The notes beneath the pieces are model-generated. The model saw only the letters and a program-made list of their open reading frames with translations. It made no database searches and had not been told where the DNA came from. DNA of 64,000 nt from JANQPX01 sp041398025. Its GTDB lineage: Bacteria; Pseudomonadota; Alphaproteobacteria; Geminicoccales; Geminicoccaceae. Positions 16,623-24,635 of the stretch are shown here, piece by piece. The first letter of the stretch is position 1. Every line of letters starts with the position of its first letter. Location of the stretch: the NCBI GenBank assembly GCA_041398025.1, contig JAWKVM010000019.1, positions 62,001 to 126,000 on the forward strand. Reading direction: 5' to 3'. A program made the position numbers and the translations under genes.

Positions 16623-17255
16623 TTACCGGCGCTCGATGTTGCCCGCACGGACACCGAAATCGGGTTCGGTGCGGGCAACGACATGGGGCATGGGCCGACC
16701 GTTCGATGGCTTCTTTCGATCGGCGCGCGTGCAAAAGGGACAGCGCCAGGTTCGATGATGATCGGTTATGGTGAGATAGCGGGTGTCGTGCTCCTCGCAG
16801 AGCACCGCTTCGAGATGACCCTGTTCAAGCGCCATGATCAGGGTCAAGGCATCTTCGATCGGCAAGATGGGCAAGACCTCGCCCTGGCCCCTGGCAACGA
16901 TGGTGCTCTGATTGGCGTAGATCTCGTAGGCTTCATAAAAGGTAGCCCAGTCCGGTCGCTGCACGCCGCTGACCGCCATGACGCGCTGGTAGACGCTGAA
17001 GAAAAAGGACGAGGCTGCCCGGAGCTCGGCTTGCCGTAGCATGGTGGCGGCAGACATCGGCGGTCGTGCCGCCCGATCGGCTGCTGACGGGATGAGCCCC
17101 TCACGAAACTGGTTCACTCTCTTGATGCTGACCTCGGTGATGAGGGCCACCTGCTTCGGGCGAAGACCAAGCGACAGCAGCTCGACGGCAATGTTTTGCG
17201 CCTTCACCGATCGCACCATCGGGTCCTTGCAGGCGGCAAGTTCAGCGTGGAACAT
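16623..17255 (-). CDS. FlhC-like transcription activator of the transfer system
   Basis: 210 residues from the ATG at 17255, which overlaps the FlhD-like stop by one base. Family marks are AQNIAVELLSLGLRPKQVALITEVS, SIKRVNQFREGLIP, FYEAYEIYANQ, and a C-terminal zinc-like site LCEEHDTRYL..WRCPFCTR, where FlhC has four cysteines and this protein has Cys-x2-His plus CPFC. FlhC homologues paired with FlhD homologues are the transfer master activators SetCD of SXT and AcaCD of IncA/C plasmids. The last codons run through box copy 2 upstream of traL, so the gene contains the next operon's putative operator. Confidence 0.78.
   Translation of the reverse strand: MFHAELAACKDPMVRSVKAQNIAVELLSLGLRPKQVALITEVSIKRVNQFREGLIPSAADRAARPPMSAATMLRQAELRAASSFFFSVYQRVMAVSGVQRPDWATFYEAYEIYANQSTIVARGQGEVLPILPIEDALTLIMALEQGHLEAVLCEEHDTRYLTITDHHRTWRCPFCTRADRKKPSNGRPMPHVVARTEPDFGVRAGNIERR
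16638..16679 (-). promoter_or_regulatory. 42-bp transfer box, copy 2 (upstream of traL)
   Basis: Arms GTTGCCCGCAC/GTGCGGGCAAC with the centre GGACACCGAAATCGGGTTCG. It overlaps the 3' end of the flhC-like gene and ends 54 bases before the traL start. In this copy CACCGAA and TTCGGTG can also pair inside the box. Reading toward traL, TAAAGT lies 12 bases after the box and could be a -10 element. Confidence 0.7.
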
Positions 17256-17554
17256 CACGTCCTCCCCCGCCCGTGCGCGCGAAAGGCAGCCTGCACCGGC
17301 CGGAGGATGTCGTCGACCGAACGTGCGGCCAGCAGCTGGGGCGCCGTCAAGACCGGCGAGGTGATGGCGATCGGTATCGCATTCAAACGAACCAGATCGT
17401 CCGATGTGAATCGCGCAAAGGCTTCGACATGACCTTCCGGCATGTTGAGGTAGACCCCGGCCATGGTCGGCTGCCCTCGGCAAAGCTCGGCGACCGCAAC
17501 GACATAGTGCCGATTGATCTTGATGATGGCTTCGGTCCACTCATCCCTGGTCAT
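17255..17554 (-). CDS. FlhD-like transcription activator partner
   Basis: 99 residues. The run IIKINRHYVVAVAELCRGQPTMAGVYLNMPEGHVEAFARFTSDDLVRLNAIPIAI follows the FlhD pattern (IxxINxxYLLLAQRL.., LGINxxMAxxLAxLTxxQMVKLAxT). FlhD-type subunits form heteromers with FlhC to bind DNA and recruit RNA polymerase. It overlaps the transglycosylase stop by four bases and the flhC-like start by one, so all three genes are translationally coupled. The presence of both subunits makes the assignment stronger than either alone. Confidence 0.78.
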   Translation of the reverse strand: MTRDEWTEAIIKINRHYVVAVAELCRGQPTMAGVYLNMPEGHVEAFARFTSDDLVRLNAIPIAITSPVLTAPQLLAARSVDDILRPVQAAFRAHGRGRT

Positions 17555-18189
17555 GGTGACAGTCTTTCGTTCTGCTGATGAAGAAGGTGCCGATAAAGCG
17601 AGAGCACGGTGCGGGCATAGGCTTTGGCCCGCTGGGGCCTGGCGCTGTGATAGCGGCCAATGCCGGCGGTCAGATCGCCGGGCGCCGAAGCCAGCGCTTC
17701 TCTCAAGATCGCCGCGCCGACGCCGAGGTTGGTCTTGGGATCGAGCAGCGAGTCGAGCCTGTCGACGCGATGGCCATGCCAGCGGGTGTTCACCTGGAGC
17801 AAACCGACATCGACGGACCTGCCGCGGTGGATCGCCAGCAGCATGGCCGCTTCCGCCTTGGATGCGGCAAAGATGGGATCGCCCTCAATGTTGAGTGCCC
17901 AGGGCCAGGGCTCGATCTGCCCCTGTTCCGCCGGCCGGCCGCTCTCGGTCAACGCGACCGCATAGAGCATCAGAGGATCGATACCCACATCACGTCCGAC
18001 TTTTGCCCAGGCCGTCCCGTCGAGGTCGAAGGCCAGAGCGGATTTCGACATCAGCACTAAGGCGAGGAGCGTGCCCGCGCCGAGCCGCACCGTGCTGATA
18101 TCGTGTGCGATCCAAGAGCCTATTCGGAGGCAGCTCGATGTGCCGACGATCCGGCAACGATTACGGAAGAGGGGTCTGCTGGTTCTCAT
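17551..18189 (-). CDS. Lytic transglycosylase of the transfer system (VirB1-like)
   Basis: 212 residues from the ATG at 18189. An in-frame ATG at 18228 lies inside the promoter-like element, so it is rejected. A hydrophobic signal (LGAGTLLALVLMSKSALA) precedes the SLT domain. The catalytic glutamate sits in YAVALTESGR, followed by GLLQVNTRWHG and NLGVGAAILREAL. Such enzymes open peptidoglycan locally for the secretion channel. It leads the operon with the FlhD/FlhC-like genes. The long tail before the signal suggests a GTG start at 18090 is possible. Confidence 0.85.
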   Translation of the reverse strand: MRTSRPLFRNRCRIVGTSSCLRIGSWIAHDISTVRLGAGTLLALVLMSKSALAFDLDGTAWAKVGRDVGIDPLMLYAVALTESGRPAEQGQIEPWPWALNIEGDPIFAASKAEAAMLLAIHRGRSVDVGLLQVNTRWHGHRVDRLDSLLDPKTNLGVGAAILREALASAPGDLTAGIGRYHSARPQRAKAYARTVLSLYRHLLHQQNERLSP

Positions 18190-18219
18190 GATTGCCGTCC
18201 AGGTTGTCTCTCCCCCTAA

Positions 18220-18247
18220 AGACACCATTTCGGGCGAAACGATTGCA
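18220..18247 (-). promoter_or_regulatory. TGCAATC-N14-GGTGTCT promoter-like element (transglycosylase-flhDC operon)
   Basis: The minus strand reads TGCAATC (18247-18241), 14 bases, GGTGTCT (18226-18220), then TTAGGGGG. An AT tract lies about ten bases upstream. The same spacing and downstream AGG occur at 49380 and 50392. It would start transcription just before the transglycosylase gene and thus control the FlhDC-like activator. Confidence 0.6.
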
Positions 18248-18541
18248 CGCTCTTGAGAAAAATATGAGAGAAGTCGAATTCAAGACGAAAAAACAATGAG
18301 TTGGGCGTGCATGTTTTTTCGGGCGAAGCAGCCCGTTCAGGCCTGAGTCCGGCCAGAAACCCTCGGAAACAGGTTTCTCAGCAAGGCTGAGATCAGATCT
18401 AGATCCCTTTGAAAGCGGAAAATGAGATCATAGTTCTCGATGTGCTGCGCGTCATGATCGACGTCTATACGAAGGATGCTGTGCGCATCCCGAAGGTGGA
18501 CTGATGGCGCATGTGGGCTGATTCCATTGGCATTGAAAGAT
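18248..18541. other. Gap between the transglycosylase promoter and vapBC
   Basis: No open frame of note. It has several short AT-rich runs and a small dyad near 18324-18339 (CGGGC...GCCCG) whose T-run is on the wrong side for a terminator. A promoter for vapB probably lies at its end: TTGGCA at 18527 or TTGAAA at 18533, and TATGAT at 18548. Confidence 0.4.
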
Positions 18542-18555
18542 GCATCATATGATGC
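18542..18555. promoter_or_regulatory. Palindromic operator candidate for vapBC
   Basis: GCATCATATGATGC is a perfect 14-bp palindrome that overlaps the TATGAT -10 candidate, 37 bases before the vapB start. VapB-type antitoxins autoregulate through such palindromes. Confidence 0.5.
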
Positions 18556-18591
18556 TAGTTTTGATGATGATCATATTGAGGGCCAAGCAGC

Positions 18592-18795
18592 ATGCGCACG
18601 ACCATTACGATCGACGACGACTTGCTCGAGCAGGCGGCGAAACTGACTCGAATCAAGGAGCGCCGGGCATTGATTCAAGAAGCACTTCGGGCCCTCGTCG
18701 CGCGCGAGAGCGCCCGCAGGCTCGCGCAGCTCGGTGGAACGCAGCCGGATCTGACAGCACCGCCTCGTCGCCGCAGCGCGGCCAAGGCATCCTGA
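18592..18795 (+). CDS. vapB: VapB-type antitoxin
   Basis: 67 residues. The N-terminal MRTTITIDDDLLEQAAKLTRIKERRALIQEALRAL is a ribbon-helix-helix DNA-binding and dimerisation segment. The C-terminal Arg/Ala-rich tail would wrap and inhibit the toxin. It is followed nine bases later by a PIN-domain toxin gene, the standard vapBC order. It probably represses its own promoter at the upstream palindrome and helps keep the element in the host. Confidence 0.85.
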   Translation: MRTTITIDDDLLEQAAKLTRIKERRALIQEALRALVARESARRLAQLGGTQPDLTAPPRRRSAAKAS

Positions 18796-18804
18796 TCCGT
18801 TCAC

Positions 18805-19167
18805 ATGCTGCTCGTCGATACATCGGTTTGGATCGACCATCTGCGGAAGGGCGATGACGCGCTGGCCAAGGCGCTGCACGACAACATGGTCATCATGCAC
18901 CAGCACGTCCTCGGCGAACTTGCCCTCGGCAATTTGAAGGACAGGTCCGCTGTTCTATCTCTGCTGCGCAACTTGCCAGAAGCGGTCGTCGCCACCGATG
19001 ATGAGGTTCAGACCTTGATCGAGGGGCAATCGCTGTTTGGGCGCGGCATCGGTTATACCGATGCGCACCTCCTTGCGGCCGTCCGGCTTACGCCGGAGGC
19101 ACGATTGTGGACTCGTGATAAGCGTCTTAGAGCAGTGGCTGGAGACCTAGGTCTTGAACATGTGTGA
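18805..19167 (+). CDS. vapC: VapC-type PIN-domain ribonuclease toxin
   Basis: 120 residues with the PIN-domain acidic set: VDTSVWIDHL (Asp4/Asp10 region), HVLGELALG (Glu), YTDAHLLAA (Asp) and LWTRDKRL (Asp). VapC toxins cut specific RNAs such as initiator tRNA or the sarcin-ricin loop, but the target cannot be read from sequence. It converges with the large NTPase gene, 43 bases away. Toxin-antitoxin pairs next to a defence gene are common cargo. Confidence 0.88.
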   Translation: MLLVDTSVWIDHLRKGDDALAKALHDNMVIMHQHVLGELALGNLKDRSAVLSLLRNLPEAVVATDDEVQTLIEGQSLFGRGIGYTDAHLLAAVRLTPEARLWTRDKRLRAVAGDLGLEHV

Positions 19168-19210
19168 TACAAGCACGTTGGCAATGGAAAAGATGCCCCT
19201 AAATCGCGCT

Positions 19211-22200
19211 TCACCCTTGTTTGGCCAGTGCGGTCTCAAGTCGTCGGGCATCAGGAACGCCTAGGGTAACCAAGGCAGACAGAATGCGATCGAGTTCGCT
19301 TCGCTCTGAAGCACCGATGACGAACGCGTTGGATTGTTGGCAACAAACGCTGCCAAGCCACGCACATACGCGTCGACCGATATCGTGATCAACCCAGAAT
19401 ACACTGTCGTCTGGAAAGCTCATCAACCACACCCTCGTGGCTGCTATCATGAAAGAAAGCTGATCTGACCGAGGAGCGATTTCCAGCAGGTTGAGGACTA
19501 AAATTGCAACATATAGAGATGGCCCACTCTCAATTATTCGATTCAACACTGGAAAAAATGGCCTGAGCCGGTTAATCGCAGGGTCACGTAGATAACATGC
19601 TGGCGGTTGACTGAAGCTATGATCGCTAAAGAACAGGACTGCGACAACTGGTACGAGATGCATGTCGATGCCGGTCGATCGACTTCCCTTGAGGCGTCGG
19701 AAGCGGCTGCTTTCGATCAGGCGGTCGGCAATTGCGGAACGGATAGCTAAGGCCGTGCATTCATTGATTGCATCATCTTCGAAAAAAACCTCATCGCCGA
19801 CGCGTAGCAGTTGGGAGGCGACATCGAAAAACTGTTCGTCAGGAATCATGGCGATTGATCTAGTTACGAGATCCTCTATCTCGCCCGGCGACATCCCTGG
19901 TAGGCATCGAGCTAGCAAAGCGAAATAAACATTGTTCCATTCATGCGGTATACTGGTGGCCTCATCGTCATCATCCAAATCGGCTCCGTTCGCCGCTATT
20001 GTCCATGCCGAGTAGGCTCGTATGATTTCCCGTGACCATGGTTTTACCTGCCCATCAATCGATCTCGCCCCATTTTCGATCCATAAACTCGCCGCCTGAT
20101 AGTCGACAAATTCATCGGAACTAGCGCGGGGTTGAGGTCGCTGTTCGCTGGAATTCTGTTCTAGTCGAAGGCGCGGTTTACGTCGCGTACGCGGACCGTC
20201 GATGGGAAAGGTTGGCCAATTGGGTTCCAAGCCGTTGCCATTAAGCCAAGCGATTTCTTCGGCCACGATGAGATCGATCCTCCGCCGGTTCCAATCTGCA
20301 CGTGCTGCTTCCGCCGTCGAATCTAAGTCCCAATTACGCTTGGGGTGTATACAGCTCCCTAATGCAACGCGAAGCACCGCGCGCGCCAACCGATCATCAA
20401 TTCCCAGGAGCACCGACAAGGTCGCTCCAAGTCCGGGCGCAGCAGAAGCATTGCTTCGAGAAAGGATGTCGAGGAGATCGTGCACATCTTCAGCCGCGTG
20501 CTGGCGCAATGCGTAAACTTTGCCCACGAATGCAATCGCCACCGTATTGATACTAAGGTCTGCGTCGGCCCAGGGGGTGGAGATCGAGTCAACCTGCAAG
20601 GCCCGATCAAGGATTTTTGTCGCCCACTCCCGGTGTTGAGCACGGATATCAGGGCCTCCATCCCGCATAGCGATCATGGCGGCTGCAACGATAGAACGTT
20701 CACGTATAGATGCCTCGGCCGGTTCGTCTTCATGCCGAGCCTCAGTGGCTTTCTGAGCCCATGAGATTGCCGCTTGAACTAGTTCTGGCGACGAGCGGGA
20801 TGCATTGTTGACGACGATGCCCAATGCAGCATGCATGTTAGTGTCAGCGAATTCGTCTTTCGATGCCTCGCCGAGGGCCCTGAAATGCTGATCTTCATCT
20901 GATGGTGATACATATTGACGGGCCTCGGCCTTGGTGCCGTCGGCCAGTTCGACAGTGACAGATTGATAGTTGCCTGGATCGATGAGATTGAGCCCATGGA
21001 CGACCATGAAAGAAGGATCGCTCAGGTCTGATGTTTCGTCGGGATCGGGGAGGCGTTCTTTGGCACGCTGTAACGAAGTCGTCAGCGCGTCGCGCAGTTC
21101 TGCCCGATGATCTAATATGTAGTCGCTTAGAATCTTTGTGAGCGTAAAGCGTCGAGAAGGTCGAGATTTAAGCTCATCAACACTGACGACGCCCGATGGC
21201 TCACTTTGTAATCCTCGGAGCCCAAAGAAATCTGGTTCTTGAATGTTGTCACTGGCGTAACGTTGAAGGTCAAAGCATAGAAGTTCTGGACAGCCCAGAA
21301 AAGGCACTGCCGCCTCATCCGACTTCGGCCAATGAGACAGCAAGAGATCGAGTGCAACCAGCACATAGGCAGCCGGAGCTCCAGCCTCGCCGAGTATATC
21401 CTTGAGGACTACGTCAAATGTTTCCCCAGCTTCAATCCGACGATGTCCCCAAGCCTCAAGCGCCATCAGTGCTGACGTGATGCTGTAGCAATGCCCTCCC
21501 CGTGCCCAAGTATAAGTGTGAACCCACGGGAAGGTACGATCTCCATCAGCGAAGGAAATGGTGAAAGCATCAGAGCCGAAAGTATTTCCTTCGGTTTGAA
21601 ATGAGATCACATGGTCGATAAGTTGGCGGATCAAGAGCAGACCATGTTCTGGAGAGTGGGTGAGGAGCTCAAAAAATGGGCCTTGGGCAGGCGACTCGGG
21701 AAGAAAGTTGTTGTCGACGTGTGTTAGCGCTTTCTCGCCAAGGCGATCTCGACGACGATGCTCTCGCCGCGATGGCTTCGCAATAAGAGTGGAAGCTGTT
21801 AGCTCAGCAAGTTCCAACGGAGCGGCCTGCGCTAGCGAACCACGAAACCGGAGAATCTCACGACACGCATCTTCATTGCGACGGCGCCGGCTCAGCTCTC
21901 TCAGATATTGCTGTGCAAGATCAGGCACTCGATGACTGAACTGCGAAAATGCAAGTCTAAGCCCTCTTTCTAAAGGCACCAACCGATCATGCTCAAGCTC
22001 ACCATCAAATGGCTGGCGTCGCATCGCGAAGCCATCAACGTCACGCGATTCCTCTATTTCGAACAGCCAGCGATAAATCCACCTAAGCACCATTGGAGTG
22101 AGCCGATCGGCCCCCATCATTCCGATCGACCATGAGTGGTAGAGGTCAACCACGTCCGGAATTGCTGCGGCAGGCAGCTTCTCATCAATAGCCAACAACC

Positions 22201-24349
22201 ATAGGATCAACCGAGACCAAGAAGGTCCGTTTGGTCGGGTTAGGCCTACCAACGACAGGTCAGAGTCAATGCCCGTCCGTGCCAAGAAGTCTCGAAAGGG
22301 CTCGCTATCGACCGCCATAGTAAGTCGGATTAGTTCACGTAAATGAGCTGCTTGTTTGGCGAGTAATATGCGGGAGACACGTGGTAGCAACTCGGTAGCG
22401 ATCTCCGAGTGGATGAGTCCCAGGAGCGCTGCCTGACGCCACGATCCATGCGCCCCATCACAACTCAATCTATCAAGAAGTGCCTTCCATTGCGCTCCAT
22501 CGGTCGAACGTTCAAGAGCGAAGCGTGCGGTTAACTCTACCCCCCTGGCTAAGAGAGCTGGAGCGGGTCGTTCAAGCGGCAATTGGTTGATGGAACTGTG
22601 CTCTATTGTGAGATGGTTCGCGATGGCCCATTCGCACAAGACGTCGTGGTGGAATCTAACTTGGTCGTTGCCGAGATCGCGTAGAGTTTCACTCGCAATA
22701 AGTGCTTCAACTGCTTCGGCTGGATGATTGCTAACGTCGAATGTTTCAGTACACGTCAAGGCCTGCTTTGCCAGTTCTTGAAGAAGACGGGCGCGCTCTC
22801 GGTGACCACTATCTCGTCGCCCGTCAGCCATTCGCCACCACTGCTCGGCCATGTCGATCTCGGAGCGCGGCATCGGGGCGTTCCTTGCTTGCCCTACCAA
22901 GCGGGTAAGCCGGAAAAGATTGCGTGTGATGCCGCGAGCGGGATGGCTATTCGATAGCAAAGCAGCAAGATCTGGAGCAGCGTCACGTAGTTCGTCGACT
23001 TCGTCTTCGTCTAACTCTCCGACAAGGATTGGCTCAGCTTGACCTAAAAGGTTAAGCGCGTCTTTCGGCAACCAACTGGAATCCTCGATGCCAAAACGCC
23101 GCCTCGCTGTCGCAATCACGTTCAAGCCTGGAACCTCAGCCGCAGCATGAACCAAATCTACAACGGTCCTGCGCTCTTCGTTGCTGAATAGGTCAAGATT
23201 GTCGATACAAAGCAAAGCACCGCCATCAGTAGCGAGATCGATAAGTAACTCAATCGCGGTACCGTCAAAATCTAGTGTGGCTCGCATGGCAGCCCACCCT
23301 CGCGGTATGACGCGGGCGGGAGCGAGGACTATGATTCGAGCCTCTGCAGTGAACTGCTCAGCGATGTGTTTCAATAGCCCTGACTTGCCGACGCCCGCGT
23401 CACCACGAATTTCTACATAGCGAGCTTCATCAAAAGCTGTGCGAATGGATGCGGTGTGTTTGTGGCGGCTCAGTTTTGCATCCAGCACACGATCGTCGAT
23501 GTCGGCTAGTGCTTGACGAGAAGCTTCGGCAATAAGGGCGCGAGTGGTAGTGTAGCGTCGTTCACCGGCAAGACGAAACGATAGGCGCCTAAAATCTTCG
23601 ATTAGATCGGTCCGGGTCCGCTGACCACCGCTTACTGCAATCTGCAATGTCAACTCGACTAGAGCTTTCCAGAGTTTCCTAGCCTGCGACGTGTCGTTGT
23701 CATTGAGCGCGTGAGCTGCACGCTCGATGGCATAATTCTCATGCGCAGAGCCAGTTGCTGTTAGGTCAAAAGTTAGAATCTGAAACCTGCGGAGGATTCC
23801 CCATACGGTCTCGTCATCATCAGGTACATTTGCAGCGCCCAAGTGCGTTCTGACTGTACGGACAAATGTTCGCATATCTTCATTGGCAGAGCCCTGCCGA
23901 CTGATACGCGAAATGAAGGTTACAGCATCTAATTGTCGCGCCCACGTCAAGACATCCTGATAGGGGCCCGCAATCTTGCGGGACGTCTGGGCGGTGGCTA
24001 CGGCAAGTTCGTATCTAGTATTCCAAAAATCGGATCGGAGTGCGGCAGTAGCCACCTGATCCATGACCGCTCGAAAAACATCATCGCTTGGGGCAAAACT
24101 GATGGACCGTTTGACCTGTATCTCAAGGACAGCACGGTTGCCGCGCGCATCGTGAGCATGGATGATCACATCATCCAACGGTCTGCCCTCAGCTGCTCGC
24201 TGTAGTTTGATGCTGTCGATCTTGGTGCCAGGCAGTCCGCGAGGTTCCGCACCAACCAACATTGTCAGCATGTAGGTCGCGCCGACCTGGCCTTCGAAGT
24301 GGGCCCCGGCTGGACCGCTCGACGCCGGGCTACTGGCAAACACCGTCAA
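19211..24349 (-). CDS. Large nuclease-STAND NTPase, Avs-like defence candidate
   Basis: 1712 residues. The N-terminus (about 15-110) resembles Cap4/Mrr-type nucleases: LDDVIIH (Asp59/Asp60), then LEIQVKRS with Gln78 and Lys80 as a D..QxK active site. A P-loop GDAGVGKS (316-323) and Walker B LLCIDNLD (379-386) follow, and the remaining 1,100 residues are helical-repeat-like. This plan (effector nuclease, STAND NTPase, long sensor) is that of Avs anti-phage proteins, but no phage target is known for this one. GC content looks lower than in the flanking tra genes, and AT-rich sequence lies upstream, which suggests separate acquisition. Confidence 0.65.
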   Translation of the reverse strand: MTVFASSPASSGPAGAHFEGQVGATYMLTMLVGAEPRGLPGTKIDSIKLQRAAEGRPLDDVIIHAHDARGNRAVLEIQVKRSISFAPSDDVFRAVMDQVATAALRSDFWNTRYELAVATAQTSRKIAGPYQDVLTWARQLDAVTFISRISRQGSANEDMRTFVRTVRTHLGAANVPDDDETVWGILRRFQILTFDLTATGSAHENYAIERAAHALNDNDTSQARKLWKALVELTLQIAVSGGQRTRTDLIEDFRRLSFRLAGERRYTTTRALIAEASRQALADIDDRVLDAKLSRHKHTASIRTAFDEARYVEIRGDAGVGKSGLLKHIAEQFTAEARIIVLAPARVIPRGWAAMRATLDFDGTAIELLIDLATDGGALLCIDNLDLFSNEERRTVVDLVHAAAEVPGLNVIATARRRFGIEDSSWLPKDALNLLGQAEPILVGELDEDEVDELRDAAPDLAALLSNSHPARGITRNLFRLTRLVGQARNAPMPRSEIDMAEQWWRMADGRRDSGHRERARLLQELAKQALTCTETFDVSNHPAEAVEALIASETLRDLGNDQVRFHHDVLCEWAIANHLTIEHSSINQLPLERPAPALLARGVELTARFALERSTDGAQWKALLDRLSCDGAHGSWRQAALLGLIHSEIATELLPRVSRILLAKQAAHLRELIRLTMAVDSEPFRDFLARTGIDSDLSLVGLTRPNGPSWSRLILWLLAIDEKLPAAAIPDVVDLYHSWSIGMMGADRLTPMVLRWIYRWLFEIEESRDVDGFAMRRQPFDGELEHDRLVPLERGLRLAFSQFSHRVPDLAQQYLRELSRRRRNEDACREILRFRGSLAQAAPLELAELTASTLIAKPSRREHRRRDRLGEKALTHVDNNFLPESPAQGPFFELLTHSPEHGLLLIRQLIDHVISFQTEGNTFGSDAFTISFADGDRTFPWVHTYTWARGGHCYSITSALMALEAWGHRRIEAGETFDVVLKDILGEAGAPAAYVLVALDLLLSHWPKSDEAAVPFLGCPELLCFDLQRYASDNIQEPDFFGLRGLQSEPSGVVSVDELKSRPSRRFTLTKILSDYILDHRAELRDALTTSLQRAKERLPDPDETSDLSDPSFMVVHGLNLIDPGNYQSVTVELADGTKAEARQYVSPSDEDQHFRALGEASKDEFADTNMHAALGIVVNNASRSSPELVQAAISWAQKATEARHEDEPAEASIRERSIVAAAMIAMRDGGPDIRAQHREWATKILDRALQVDSISTPWADADLSINTVAIAFVGKVYALRQHAAEDVHDLLDILSRSNASAAPGLGATLSVLLGIDDRLARAVLRVALGSCIHPKRNWDLDSTAEAARADWNRRRIDLIVAEEIAWLNGNGLEPNWPTFPIDGPRTRRKPRLRLEQNSSEQRPQPRASSDEFVDYQAASLWIENGARSIDGQVKPWSREIIRAYSAWTIAANGADLDDDDEATSIPHEWNNVYFALLARCLPGMSPGEIEDLVTRSIAMIPDEQFFDVASQLLRVGDEVFFEDDAINECTALAIRSAIADRLIESSRFRRLKGSRSTGIDMHLVPVVAVLFFSDHSFSQPPACYLRDPAINRLRPFFPVLNRIIESGPSLYVAILVLNLLEIAPRSDQLSFMIAATRVWLMSFPDDSVFWVDHDIGRRVCAWLGSVCCQQSNAFVIGASERSELDRILSALVTLGVPDARRLETALAKQG

Positions 24350-24635
24350 CCCAAATTGCTCCTAACCATGTCACGCAACTGAATTCGCGCTGCGCGCCCC
24401 ATTTCCGTGGCTTGTGATATGGAGATTGTCATTCCAGGGGATCATATGACCAGAGGTCGTACGCTCAAGCTCATTGCGAAAGGTCTCCAAAGAAGTTCTT
24501 AATATATGAATCGGATTTTATTTCATCCCTTAAACAGAAAAAATTGTTGCCTCACCGGTTAGCGATTGATTGAATAAATATCGGGCAGCAAGGGTTGAGC
24601 GGGTTATAGATCCAATTCACTCGCCTGAGCGGTGC
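24350..24635. other. AT-rich spacer between relaxase and NTPase genes
   Basis: This gap is clearly richer in A and T than either side, especially 24495-24590. It lies upstream of the minus-strand NTPase gene and so should hold its promoter, and downstream of the relaxase stop. No convincing terminator or insertion-sequence end was seen. It may mark the join at which the vapBC-NTPase block entered the transfer region. Confidence 0.4.

Noticed and set aside
17600..17640. A possible fifth copy of the 42-bp box (GGTGCGGGCATAGG)
   Set aside because: Only one arm is partly present (GTGCGGGC), and the conserved centre is absent. It lies inside the transglycosylase coding sequence.
18324..18345. Hairpin with T-run as terminator between the transglycosylase and vapBC
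   Set aside because: The T-run precedes the hairpin on the plus strand and is an A-run after it on the minus strand, so neither direction forms an intrinsic terminator.
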